This document shows positions 1-6,949 of a stretch of DNA of 64,000 bases, one piece after another. The translations under genes and the position numbers were made by a program. The DNA comes from Cognatishimia activa (GTDB lineage Bacteria; Pseudomonadota; Alphaproteobacteria; Rhodobacterales; Rhodobacteraceae), in NCBI RefSeq assembly GCF_017798205.1, contig NZ_CP060010.1, forward strand, positions 434,001 through 498,000, in the 5' to 3' direction. How positions within the stretch are numbered: position 1 is the stretch's first letter; each line of letters opens with the position of its first letter. The notes under the pieces are model-generated. The model saw only the letters and a program-made list of their open reading frames with translations. It did no database searches and was not told the origin of the DNA.

Positions 1-70
1 GCTGGCCCACAAGCACGTTTCGACGGCCCACCGCCGCTTTGAGTCTGGAAAGAAGTTCTGTGTCAGTCAT
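1..70 (-). CDS. FAD-linked oxidase, N-terminal fragment (partial)
   Basis: An ATG at 68-70 on the minus strand opens a frame that runs off the left edge of the window, giving 23 residues beginning MTDTELLSRLKAAVG. This N-terminus resembles FAD-binding (GlcD/D-lactate dehydrogenase type) oxidases, which commonly begin with a short helix ending in a Val-Gly segment before the FAD-binding domain. It starts 11 bp after the stop of the FMN-dependent hydroxyacid dehydrogenase and is the last visible gene of that operon. A second 2-hydroxyacid oxidising enzyme would suit the context. The reading frame is clear but the family call rests on very few residues. Confidence 0.45.
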   Translation of the reverse strand, partial: MTDTELLSRLKAAVGRRNVLVGQ

Positions 71-81
71 AGTGGCGCTTC

Positions 82-1251
82 CTACGCAATCTTTGCTCGT
101 TCTGGCTCAGCAAACCTGAGGTTGCCACGACTTAAGTCAGCAATGCTGCGCGCGCCCATCAGTTTCATATCGCGTTCGATCTCAGCCTTCATCTGCCCAA
201 GTGCGCGCTCCACGCCTGCTTGTCCCGCTGCTGCGAGAGGGAAGAGATAGTAGCGTCCAAGTCCCACAGCTTTCGCGCCGACCGACAAGGCCTTTAAGAC
301 ATGCGTTCCCCGCTGTACTCCGCTATCCATGATGACATCGAGCTTGTCGCCCACGGCATCCACAATTTCGGCCAGTTGATCGAAAGGTGTACGAGACCCG
401 TCGAGCTGTCGTCCACCATGGTTGGACAAGATAATGCCGGTACAGCCGATCTCGACAGCGCGCTTTGCGTCTTCCACAGACATCACGCCCTTTAGACAAA
501 ACTGCCCGTTCCAATCTCGTACCATCTGGGCCACATCGTCCCAACTCATCGACGGGTCCAGCATCTCGGTGAAGTAGCGTCCAATTGAAAGCGCGCCCCC
601 GGCCATGTCGACATGTTCGTCGAGTTGCGGCAGGCGGAACTTTTCGTGGGTCACATAGTTGATGCCCCACATTGGTTTGAGCCCGAATTGGACCATGCCA
701 CCAAGGGTCAGGCGAAATGGGATCGAAAATCCGGTGCGAAGGTCACGTTCGCGATTGCCGCCTGTGATACTATCTACTGTCAACATCATGACTTCGACAC
801 CCGCTTGTTTCGCGCGCTGCATCATGGCCCTGTTCAAGCCCCGGTCTTTATGAAAATAGAATTGATAGACCTGTGGATTGGAGTGGGTCTGGCGCAGTTC
901 CTCAAGAGATACTGTACCCAAAGAAGACACTCCGAACATCGTGCCATACTTTTCAGCCGCTGCCGCCACAGCGCGCTCACCTTTGTGATGAAACAAACGC
1001 TGTAGCGCTGTCGGAGAACAATAGACCGGCATATCCAGCTTTTGCCCCATGACAGTAACAGACATGTCGACATCGTCTACGCCCCGGAGAACTGATGGAA
1101 GAAGATCGCATGCATTGAATGCAGCTGTGTTCTTGGCCATTGTCACTTCGTCGTCAGCACCGCCATCGATATAGTTGAAGATCGGCCCTGGAAGCCTCCG
1201 CCGCGCAAGGCGGCGAAAGTCCTTATAATTATGGCAATCTTTCAGTCGCAT
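82..1251 (-). CDS. lldD: FMN-dependent alpha-hydroxy-acid dehydrogenase (LldD type)
   Basis: This 389-residue protein oxidises a 2-hydroxyacid, probably L-lactate, to the 2-oxoacid using FMN, and is expected at the cytoplasmic face of the membrane. Family hallmarks are visible: the N-terminal FNYIDGGADDE segment, the PVYCSPTALQRLFH region, and the catalytic loop SNHGGRQLDG with active-site His and Arg near residue 280, followed by the phosphate-binding VMDSGVQRG and GRYYL stretches. Length is normal for the family. It starts 3 bp after dctM and lies in one transcript with the TRAP transporter, which suggests that its substrate is what the transporter imports. Lactate, glycolate and mandelate enzymes cannot be told apart reliably by eye, so the symbol is provisional. 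Confidence 0.85.
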   Translation of the reverse strand: MRLKDCHNYKDFRRLARRRLPGPIFNYIDGGADDEVTMAKNTAAFNACDLLPSVLRGVDDVDMSVTVMGQKLDMPVYCSPTALQRLFHHKGERAVAAAAEKYGTMFGVSSLGTVSLEELRQTHSNPQVYQFYFHKDRGLNRAMMQRAKQAGVEVMMLTVDSITGGNRERDLRTGFSIPFRLTLGGMVQFGLKPMWGINYVTHEKFRLPQLDEHVDMAGGALSIGRYFTEMLDPSMSWDDVAQMVRDWNGQFCLKGVMSVEDAKRAVEIGCTGIILSNHGGRQLDGSRTPFDQLAEIVDAVGDKLDVIMDSGVQRGTHVLKALSVGAKAVGLGRYYLFPLAAAGQAGVERALGQMKAEIERDMKLMGARSIADLSRGNLRFAEPERAKIA

Positions 1252-1254
1252 CGC

Positions 1255-2703
1255 CTAGTTCCCATATGCCAGCGCAGGAAGCCAGGTGGTAAGTTCTGGG
1301 AAAACGAAGACAATGCCGAGACCCAAAAGCTGTAGAAGTACAAAGGGGATAACACCTTTGTAGATGTGGCCCAGCGTGACCTCGGGCGGACAAACACCTT
1401 TGAGGTAGAAAAGCGCGAAACCAACCGGCGGCGTCAGGAAGGATGTCTGCAACGTCACCGCTACCAAGATAGCGAACCAAACCACCGATGGGTTGTCCAC
1501 AACGCCGTAGCTTTCGACAGGAAGATTGAGATCCAGGATCACGGGAAGCATCAATGGCATGATGATCAGCGTAATCTCGATCCAATCAAGTAGGAAACCA
1601 AGCAGGAAGATGATGAATAGGATAAAGCCCACAACCATGTAAGGATTTTCGAAAGATCCAAGCACCAGGTTCTCGATGATCTCGTCCCCGCCAAACCGGC
1701 GCAAAACGAACGCAAAGAAGTTTGCGGCGATAAAAATACCCACAATGTAACCAGAGGTATTCAAAGTCTGACGCATTACGTCTTTGAAAACCTTGAAGTT
1801 CAAATTGCGAGAAATCAGAGCAAGCACGGTCGCCCCAGCTGCACCCAATCCAGAAGCCTCTGTCGGAGTGGCTAGACCGAAGAAAATCGAACCTAAAACC
1901 AGCAGGATCAAAAGCAATGGTGGAACCACGGAGAGGCCAACTTCCATCACGATTTTCATCGAAACAGGTTCCCGATTTTCGGGAAGTGGCATCGCTTTGG
2001 GGTTCACCAGCCCGTAGACAATCAAGAAGACGACATAGAGGCCGCCGAGGATCAGCCCTGGGAACAGCGCGCCCATAAACAGGTCACCCAAAGAGATAGC
2101 CAGCTGGTCGGACATAATAACAAGCATGATGGATGGCGGGATCAGAATGCCAAGTGTGCCCGACGCGGCAATCGTTCCTGTGGCAATCGGTTTTGCATAG
2201 TCCTGACCCATCATTGCAGGCAATCCCATGACACCTAGCAGAACCACCGAGGCACCGATGACACCAGTTGATGCAGCCAGGATAATACCGATGAGCATGA
2301 CCGCCAGCGCCAACCCACCTTTGAGAGCACCGAACAGAACCTGCATGGACTTCATCATGCGTTGCGCAACGCCGGACTGATCCAGCATCAAGCCCATAAA
2401 AATGAACATCGGAAGTGCAACAAGAACCGGGTTTTTAATGATGCCACCAAAGAAGCGGCCAGCATTTGCACCCATTTTTTGATAGGTGATGCCAGTGCGA
2501 TCAAACTCGATATACGTATTGATTGACTTTCGGAAAGGGTCGAGGAGGTACTCTCCGAGAACCGCGAACATGAGGGCTACGCCAACAAGCGCGAATGCGA
2601 CTGGGACGCCCCGGAATAGCATCACGATGAAGACGATGAACATCGACAGAACCAACCATTGGTTCAGATCCATCAGCATACCCATGAGAGAAAGGATTTG
2701 CAT
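1255..2703 (-). CDS. dctM: TRAP transporter large permease (DctM family)
   Basis: A 482-residue, very hydrophobic protein with about twelve membrane segments, matching the DctM/SiaM large subunit that drives Na+-coupled import of carboxylates. Typical signs are the N-terminal RGVPVAFALVGVALMF helix, the GxxAASGTLGILIPPSIML re-entrant segment near the middle, and a conserved QTSFLTPPVGFALFYLKG helix near the C-terminus. The start at 2703 is preceded by AAGGA at a 9-nt distance and lies 4 nt after the small-permease stop. A 43-residue loop with charged residues between the first helices (about residues 50-95) is longer than in many DctM proteins and is seen in large TRAP permeases for larger acids. 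Confidence 0.93.
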   Translation of the reverse strand: MQILSLMGMLMDLNQWLVLSMFIVFIVMLFRGVPVAFALVGVALMFAVLGEYLLDPFRKSINTYIEFDRTGITYQKMGANAGRFFGGIIKNPVLVALPMFIFMGLMLDQSGVAQRMMKSMQVLFGALKGGLALAVMLIGIILAASTGVIGASVVLLGVMGLPAMMGQDYAKPIATGTIAASGTLGILIPPSIMLVIMSDQLAISLGDLFMGALFPGLILGGLYVVFLIVYGLVNPKAMPLPENREPVSMKIVMEVGLSVVPPLLLILLVLGSIFFGLATPTEASGLGAAGATVLALISRNLNFKVFKDVMRQTLNTSGYIVGIFIAANFFAFVLRRFGGDEIIENLVLGSFENPYMVVGFILFIIFLLGFLLDWIEITLIIMPLMLPVILDLNLPVESYGVVDNPSVVWFAILVAVTLQTSFLTPPVGFALFYLKGVCPPEVTLGHIYKGVIPFVLLQLLGLGIVFVFPELTTWLPALAYGN

Positions 2704-2707
2704 TGTA

Positions 2708-3487
2708 TCAGTCCTTCTGAGCAGAGCGGCTGCGCAAGAAGGCGACGAGCAGCAAAAGAAGAGTCACGGCAAGTGCAATCATGACCGTATAGTCAAACAC
2801 AGGTTCTCGCGTAATGCGGCGCGGGTTCAGCTCGGAATTTGTCAGGCGATGGAACCACCAAAGCGAATAGTGAACCAAGCGTTGAACTACGAACCAAACA
2901 AATGGGAAAGCTCCAATTATCATTCCCAATAGGCTTGCTCTTCGAAGAACTTTCAGGTGGCGCACCATCGCTGACCAAGAGGCCACGATGGCCGCCATGA
3001 ACAGAATGGGTAGCGAAGACTTAAGCAGGTAGAGCATATGCAGCCCGTTTGGACTGTCGGACCCTTCTCCAGCTTTTATCGACGCGAAGGCATAGTGCAG
3101 AAGTATGTCGGTCATGAGGGCCAGAAACGGCAACAACAACCAACCGTGTGCTAGGACCTCAATTCTCGATTTTTTACGAGGCGAATAGCTTTGATGCAAA
3201 ATATCCACGCGTACGTGGCTTTCTGTCGTGATGGCGTAGCCAAAGCCGCACAGCATCGCAAAGCCGTACATCCACCACTGCGCGTCATCCAGCCAAGCCT
3301 GGTTATAACCGGCTTTACGAATGAACACTTGTGTTACGATACCAACCATCAAGAGAGGAAAGAGCCAGGCGACTACGTTGGAAAGGCCAACCATAAGTCT
3401 ATCGCCCCAGAGGTGGTTTTCCCGGTTCTTTTCGCCCGGATCGGTGATCGACATCACCTCGTCAACATTTGGGATTTCAGCAGACAT
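2708..3487 (-). CDS. dctQ: TRAP transporter small permease (DctQ family), extended form
   Basis: The protein is 259 residues from the chosen ATG at 3487, which has GAGGA eight bases upstream; a longer frame starts at 3529 but has no comparable ribosome site. DctQ subunits are usually 160-190 residues with four helices. The first two thirds here fit that pattern, including a WWMYGFAMLCGFGYAI helix and the ESHVRVDIL segment typical of the family. The C-terminal part adds two or more helices ending in a LLLLLVAFLRSRSAQKD tail, making it a long variant. It lies between dctP and dctM, with a strong stem-loop in the leader just upstream, so it is probably translated at a lower level than dctP. Confidence 0.88.
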   Translation of the reverse strand: MSAEIPNVDEVMSITDPGEKNRENHLWGDRLMVGLSNVVAWLFPLLMVGIVTQVFIRKAGYNQAWLDDAQWWMYGFAMLCGFGYAITTESHVRVDILHQSYSPRKKSRIEVLAHGWLLLPFLALMTDILLHYAFASIKAGEGSDSPNGLHMLYLLKSSLPILFMAAIVASWSAMVRHLKVLRRASLLGMIIGAFPFVWFVVQRLVHYSLWWFHRLTNSELNPRRITREPVFDYTVMIALAVTLLLLLVAFLRSRSAQKD

Positions 3488-3518
3488 GGATTGCGTCCTC
3501 GTTTGGACATTGAATGGT

Positions 3519-3547
3519 GCTGGCGGCAAGGGAGGTACGCCGCCAGC
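3519..3547 (-). promoter_or_regulatory. Intercistronic stem-loop between dctP and dctQ
   Basis: A perfect 9-bp stem (GCTGGCGGC at 3519-3527, GCCGCCAGC at 3539-3547) with an 11-nt loop lies just after the dctP stop and ahead of dctQ. There is no T-run, so it is not a classical terminator. Such hairpins commonly protect the binding-protein mRNA from 3' decay so that binding protein exceeds permease. Confidence 0.7.
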
Positions 3548-3564
3548 CGTCTTAACTGCTTCGC

Positions 3565-4602
3565 TTAGTTGCGGGGCAGATAGATTGCGGACCAGGTTTC
3601 ATAGCCTGCGCGGTATTCCTGCAGGTCAGCCCAAACTTCTTGGAAGAAAGGATCATCCGCAGCCAATTCGGCGACGACCTCGTCCCATGCACCCTCAAAG
3701 GCATTCAGAATTTCATCTGGCCAACGCTTGATGGTCACACCGTTGTTTTCCACATTATCGACCATCGCAGCGTAGTTGGTGGCCTCACCTTCGGCATAGG
3801 TCATAGTGATGGTGGCCAGGCATGCGGTGCGGATCTGGTTCTGTGCAGTTTCTTCCAGTTCATCCCAACGGTCGCGGTTGACCAGCAGTTCAAACAGGGT
3901 TGCCGGCTGGTGCCAGCCTGGGAAGTAGTTGTACTTCGCGATTTTGTGGAAACCCAGTCGAGCATCGATCCGAGGCATCGAGAATTCAGTCGCGTCGATC
4001 GCGCCGCGCTCCAGAGCGGGGAAAATATCTGAGGCACCCAGCAGCGACGTGGAAACGCCCAGTTTCTGCATTGCTTTTGCGCCCAGGCCGAAGAAACGCA
4101 TGTTCAGACCTTCGAGGTCAGCAACAGTGTTAATCTCGTTTTTGAACCAACCAGAGGTTTCTGGTGCGATGATTCCGCAAGGCATTGCAACAACGTTGTA
4201 GCCATTGTCGTCATACATCTGCTGCCAGTACTTCGCACCGTCATCGTACAGGACCCAGCCGAGGAATTCGCCAGCTTCAGGACCGAATGGCACGGCCGCA
4301 AACAAGGAAGCGGCATTGATTTTGCCTTGCCAATAGCCAGACGTTGCATAAGCGGCGTCAACAGAACCGTTTGATACCGCGTCGAGTGCTTCGAGAGTCG
4401 GAACCAGCTTGCCGGGATCGTAATGCTCGAACTCAACGTCGTTAGAGATAGAGTTGATGTTTTTCGTGAAGTCTACGGCGGCCGTTCCGAGGATCGGCAG
4501 GTTTTGACCAAAAGCGGAAGTCATCTCGAGAACTTCCTGAGACTGCGCGTTTCCAGCCATCAATGCGATGCTGGCCGTTGCTGCGGCAACGATATTTTTC
4601 AT
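3565..4602 (-). CDS. dctP: TRAP transporter substrate-binding protein (DctP family)
   Basis: The periplasmic solute receptor of the TRAP system, 345 residues from ATG 4602, which sits behind a strong GGAGGAGT site; a longer in-frame start at 4698 would run through the regulator operator and is not preferred. The first 22 residues form a signal peptide ending in AQSQ. Family features include the GLNMRFFGLGAKAMQKLGVS segment, in which the conserved Arg binds the substrate carboxylate, and the GAIDATEFSMPRIDARLGF stretch. The C-terminal half (VWADLQEYRAGYETW) is typical of the DctP subfamily for 2-oxo- or 2-hydroxyacids. It is the first gene of the operon and is divergent from the FCD regulator. 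Confidence 0.93.
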   Translation of the reverse strand: MKNIVAAATASIALMAGNAQSQEVLEMTSAFGQNLPILGTAAVDFTKNINSISNDVEFEHYDPGKLVPTLEALDAVSNGSVDAAYATSGYWQGKINAASLFAAVPFGPEAGEFLGWVLYDDGAKYWQQMYDDNGYNVVAMPCGIIAPETSGWFKNEINTVADLEGLNMRFFGLGAKAMQKLGVSTSLLGASDIFPALERGAIDATEFSMPRIDARLGFHKIAKYNYFPGWHQPATLFELLVNRDRWDELEETAQNQIRTACLATITMTYAEGEATNYAAMVDNVENNGVTIKRWPDEILNAFEGAWDEVVAELAADDPFFQEVWADLQEYRAGYETWSAIYLPRN

Positions 4603-4662
4603 GGTTACTCCTCCATTGCTTTTCTCGTCCGGCGAAAGCCTCTCGCTCGCCGCTCGATTAAC

Positions 4663-4710
4663 TGGTAAATAAAGTTGACCAGATGAATAGGTCAACAACT
4701 TTATTTACCA
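4663..4710. promoter_or_regulatory. 18-bp dyad, probable operator of the FCD regulator
   Basis: Left arm TGGTAAATAAAGTTGACC (4663-4680) is mirrored by 4690-4710, which is its reverse complement with three extra bases (AAC) inserted; the spacer is 9 bp. It lies in the divergent gap between dctP and the FCD-type GntR regulator, where autoregulated operators of this family usually sit. The inner TTGACC/GGTCAA pair resembles the TGGTC/GACCA core known for FadR/LldR-like proteins. Confidence 0.75.
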
Positions 4711-4902
4711 ATGGTCTAGTTAGCGCTGCTTTTCATCAAAAATGACTCAGGCAAGTTTTTCCTAGCAATTTCTGCGCTTATTATTGTTTTAGCTCGACTT
4801 TTTAACGCTTGGCCTCCAGTGAAATTTCAAACATCTCACCAAATTTACTTGCCAAACCTATTGCAGAGGTTATTTAATTTTACCACCAAGATAGGTGAGA
4901 CG

Positions 4903-5688
4903 ATGGAACAACAGAACACGAACCAATCTCTTTTCGATCGGGTCGGTCACGAATCATTGGCGGACGCGGTCGTTAGGCAGGTTGAAGACCTGATAGCGTC
5001 TGGAATTCTCAAACAAGGCAAGCGATTGCCATCGGAACGAGAGCTTTCTGAAGCTTTGGGAGTGTCTCGGCCAAAGCTCAGGGAAGCCCTGCAAATTCTT
5101 GAAGATCGTGGTCTTGTTGTAACTCGCCATGGCGAGGGTACTTTCGTCTCTGCCCTGACGGGCCAAGCCATGTTGCCGGCCTTGATTTCCCTGTATGGTC
5201 GACATGAACCTGCGTTCATGGACTACCTGGAGTATCGCCGTGAACAGGAGGGGTTCGCTGCACGCCTCGCGGCAGATCGCGCGACCAGTGCGGACAAAGA
5301 GCGCATAACGGACATACTAGAGAAAATGGTCACGGCTTTTGAGGCGGGAGACAATGAGGCCTCTCGTCAAGCAGACTTCGCGTTGCACGCGGCGATCGTC
5401 GACGCCAGCCAAAACGCGACGCTCATTCACATGATGGCTTCGATTTTTGAGCTGACTCAACAAAGTGTTTTCTACAATCGCGATTTTCTGCGCACGATAG
5501 ACGGCACTGGGCAGATCCTGCTAGACCAACACCTTGAACTGGGTAACGCCGTTATAGAAGGTGAACCTGCACGCGCTAAAAGGGCAGCCGAGGAACATAT
5601 CGATTTCGTAGAAAAGTCTTTCAGAGTAGGACTTGAGCGCCAACGCCGCGAGGTGATGTCCAACAAACGGAGGCTGTTGTCCTCTTGA
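4903..5688 (+). CDS. GntR family transcriptional regulator, FCD subfamily (LldR/PdhR-like)
   Basis: A 261-residue regulator. Residues about 18-80 form the winged helix (ADAVVRQVEDLIASG, LPSERELSEALGVSRPKLREAL, GLVVTRHGEGTFVS), and residues about 100-230 form the all-helical FCD ligand domain, with the metal or ligand-binding D and H residues typical of this fold (for example FALHAAIVDAS and a later HIDFVEK). ATG 4903 is chosen over the upstream in-frame ATG 4819 because it follows AGGTGAGACG and gives the normal family length. It is transcribed away from the TRAP operon, with a long dyad between, so it probably represses dctPQM-lldD until a 2-hydroxyacid binds. The exact ligand is inferred from neighbours only. 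Confidence 0.9.
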   Translation: MEQQNTNQSLFDRVGHESLADAVVRQVEDLIASGILKQGKRLPSERELSEALGVSRPKLREALQILEDRGLVVTRHGEGTFVSALTGQAMLPALISLYGRHEPAFMDYLEYRREQEGFAARLAADRATSADKERITDILEKMVTAFEAGDNEASRQADFALHAAIVDASQNATLIHMMASIFELTQQSVFYNRDFLRTIDGTGQILLDQHLELGNAVIEGEPARAKRAAEEHIDFVEKSFRVGLERQRREVMSNKRRLLSS

Positions 5689-5841
5689 GCATCACAAGCT
5701 GAGAGGTTGGTATATCTGTCCTTTTTCTAATAAGCGAAGCCGAGCAACTAAAGCTAATTTCTGGGTTGACGCACCGCAGTGCAGCGTCTGCATGTTTGAG
5801 TAAATTGCGCCCATGAGCCACAAAAACCGAGCAAAACCAAG

Positions 5842-5881
5842 CATCTGAATAAAGAGAACTCTTGGAGGAGATATTCAGATG
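5842..5881 (+). promoter_or_regulatory. 10-bp inverted repeat containing the start codon (copy 1)
   Basis: CATCTGAATA (5842-5851) and TATTCAGATG (5872-5881) are perfect reverse complements; the right arm ends with the ATG of the first small ORF. Between them lie a small AAGAG-AA-CTCTT hairpin and a GGAGGAGA ribosome site. In mRNA this could fold so that the start codon is paired, a translational switch. The structure is kept in the second copy. Confidence 0.6.
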
Positions 5882-6109
5882 TTCAGCTCTTTCACGCTGT
5901 GGTGCGTGTTGGGGGTCAGCTTACGGCTGGCCCTTTTTCTTTTGCTACGATGGAAGTGGGACGTAAGGCCACTCATCCCCAACGGTCTTTCCTACTGCAT
6001 TGTGCTGCTGGCGATAATGCCTTCGTGGATGCAGCCAATACCGCTCCCGGTACCGATGTCTCTGGCACTCGGCTTCGTCCTCCCGGACCTACTTCTGGCG
6101 AGATCATGA
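5879..6109 (+). CDS. Small hydrophobic membrane protein of integrase module (copy 1)
   Basis: This 76-residue protein begins MFSSFTLWCVLGVSL and has two or three hydrophobic stretches with a central RWKWDVRP basic-aromatic segment, so it probably sits in the membrane. I do not recognise a family. The second copy at 22620-22850 differs at five positions, all conservative (L/F, L/I, I/V, I/V, V/L), a pattern that fits purifying selection on a real protein. It has a strong GGAGGAGA site eight bases before the start, and its stop is separated by one base from the next ORF. Copy 1 lies in a broken module, so it may no longer be useful. Confidence 0.55.
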   Translation: MFSSFTLWCVLGVSLRLALFLLLRWKWDVRPLIPNGLSYCIVLLAIMPSWMQPIPLPVPMSLALGFVLPDLLLARS

Positions 6110-6110
6110 C

Positions 6111-6314
6111 ATGGACCTCCATCCCGGAGACCGTGTGGTCATCAGGGCCTTCGACGACATCCCAGAACACCTCTTCCTCGTGGATGAGGTCTATGGCGGC
6201 TGCGTCGGTGGCTACTCTTTAACTGGCCCGCTCGAAGGTGAGTACGGCGAGCCAGACTTCGACATGATCTTGCGAAAGATCACTTCCCCCATTTTTAAAC
6301 CGAAAGGAACCTGA
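6111..6314 (+). CDS. Small acidic protein of integrase module (copy 1)
   Basis: A 67-residue protein (MDLHPGDRVVIRAFDDIPEH...) starting one base after the preceding stop and ending 3 bp before the truncated integrase start. It is acidic in the middle (VDEVY, LEGEYGEPDFDM) and basic at the end. The GDRVVIRAFDD segment looks like a small beta-barrel (SH3-like) strand pair, but no family can be named. It differs from the copy at 22852-23055 at four residues. Its constant place between the membrane ORF and the integrase suggests a role in element regulation or integration. Confidence 0.5.
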   Translation: MDLHPGDRVVIRAFDDIPEHLFLVDEVYGGCVGGYSLTGPLEGEYGEPDFDMILRKITSPIFKPKGT

Positions 6315-6317
6315 CAG

Positions 6318-6404
6318 ATGTCAGCACAGATCCGCTATGCCTATCTGAAAGGTCAGACTTGGCTCTATCGCCGCAACTCCCCGAAGGATGGTGCTGAGCC
6401 CTAA
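6318..6404 (+). pseudogene. Truncated tyrosine integrase (first 26 codons kept)
   Basis: The frame starts MSAQIRYAYLKGQTWLYRRN exactly as the intact integrase at 23059, then diverges after the GGATG of codon 24 and stops at TAA 6402-6404, leaving 28 residues. All catalytic residues are missing, so this is a non-functional remnant. Confidence 0.85.
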
Positions 6405-6460
6405 AAAATTAACGTTTCAAAACAGGCTCATAGATTGAATTCTTGTACAACTCCCTCGTC

Positions 6461-6937
6461 TTACCGCAGCCTTTCAAGTGCTGCGGTGAACCCGACAAGA
6501 GAAAACTCTACTGTAATTTCTTGCGTCGCGAGGTTTTGAAAGCTGGCGACAGCCACTGACCCGGCACGCAGCGACGCACCCAATGTTTCACTCAGGGATT
6601 TACTTGCAAAACACCCATCTGACTCACATGTCGTCAAGGGGATGTTCTGTGCGCTCAGTTCGTCAATTTTCAGAAAAACGCCCTGTTGGATCGACACACC
6701 AAGAGGAAGATTCAGGATAAGGTTGGGGGTTTGCTTGCCGTCTGAAACGACTCTCATACTCGCAAACTGTTGACCCGTCTCTTGCAGCGTGATCGTTTGC
6801 TCCATGACGCAAATTGCAGGCGCATTACGTGCTTCGCTGGTGCAAAATGTCCGCCAAGCACTTTCCTCTTGGGCGGCAAGCCCGTTTCCAAAGGTAAAGG
6901 AAAAGATCGCCGACAAGGCAAACACTACTCGATTCAT
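6461..6937 (-). CDS. Invasion-associated locus B (IalB) family secreted protein
   Basis: This 158-residue protein is counted from ATG 6937, which has GGAG six bases upstream; a GTG at 6949 is in frame but lacks spacing. The first 22 residues form a signal peptide (MNRVVFALSAIFSFTFGNGLAAQ). The mature part has the IalB pattern: W-x-x-x-C near the start, a later AICVMEQT with Cys, an L-G-V-S-x-Q-Q-G core, and a CESDGCFA pair near residue 105, giving four Cys that could form disulfides. IalB proteins are periplasmic or surface proteins of unknown mechanism. It starts 12 bp after the giant autotransporter stop and is probably co-transcribed with it. Confidence 0.85.
   Translation of the reverse strand: MNRVVFALSAIFSFTFGNGLAAQEESAWRTFCTSEARNAPAICVMEQTITLQETGQQFASMRVVSDGKQTPNLILNLPLGVSIQQGVFLKIDELSAQNIPLTTCESDGCFASKSLSETLGASLRAGSVAVASFQNLATQEITVEFSLVGFTAALERLR
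6464..6486 (-). other. Stem-loop overlapping the ialB-like stop
   Basis: CCGCAGC (6464-6470) pairs with GCTGCGG (6480-6486) around a 9-nt loop at the end of the autotransporter-IalB transcript. No T-run follows on the minus strand, so it is at best a 3' stabiliser or weak terminator. Confidence 0.35.
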
Positions 6938-6949
6938 TTTATTCTCCAC

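Larger units (their letters stand above)
5823..6396 (+). mobile_element. Truncated integrase-module remnant (copy 1)
   Basis: About 574 bp that are nearly identical to 22564-23130, upstream of and into the intact integrase. Homology starts at two tandem decamers AAAACC[G/A]AGC (5823-5842), continues through two small ORFs, and stops inside the integrase at codon 26. The flanks on both sides differ. It therefore marks the head of a related element whose body has been lost, or a duplication by recombination. It lies in the same orientation as the intact copy, so the two could recombine and delete about 16.7 kb. Confidence 0.85.
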
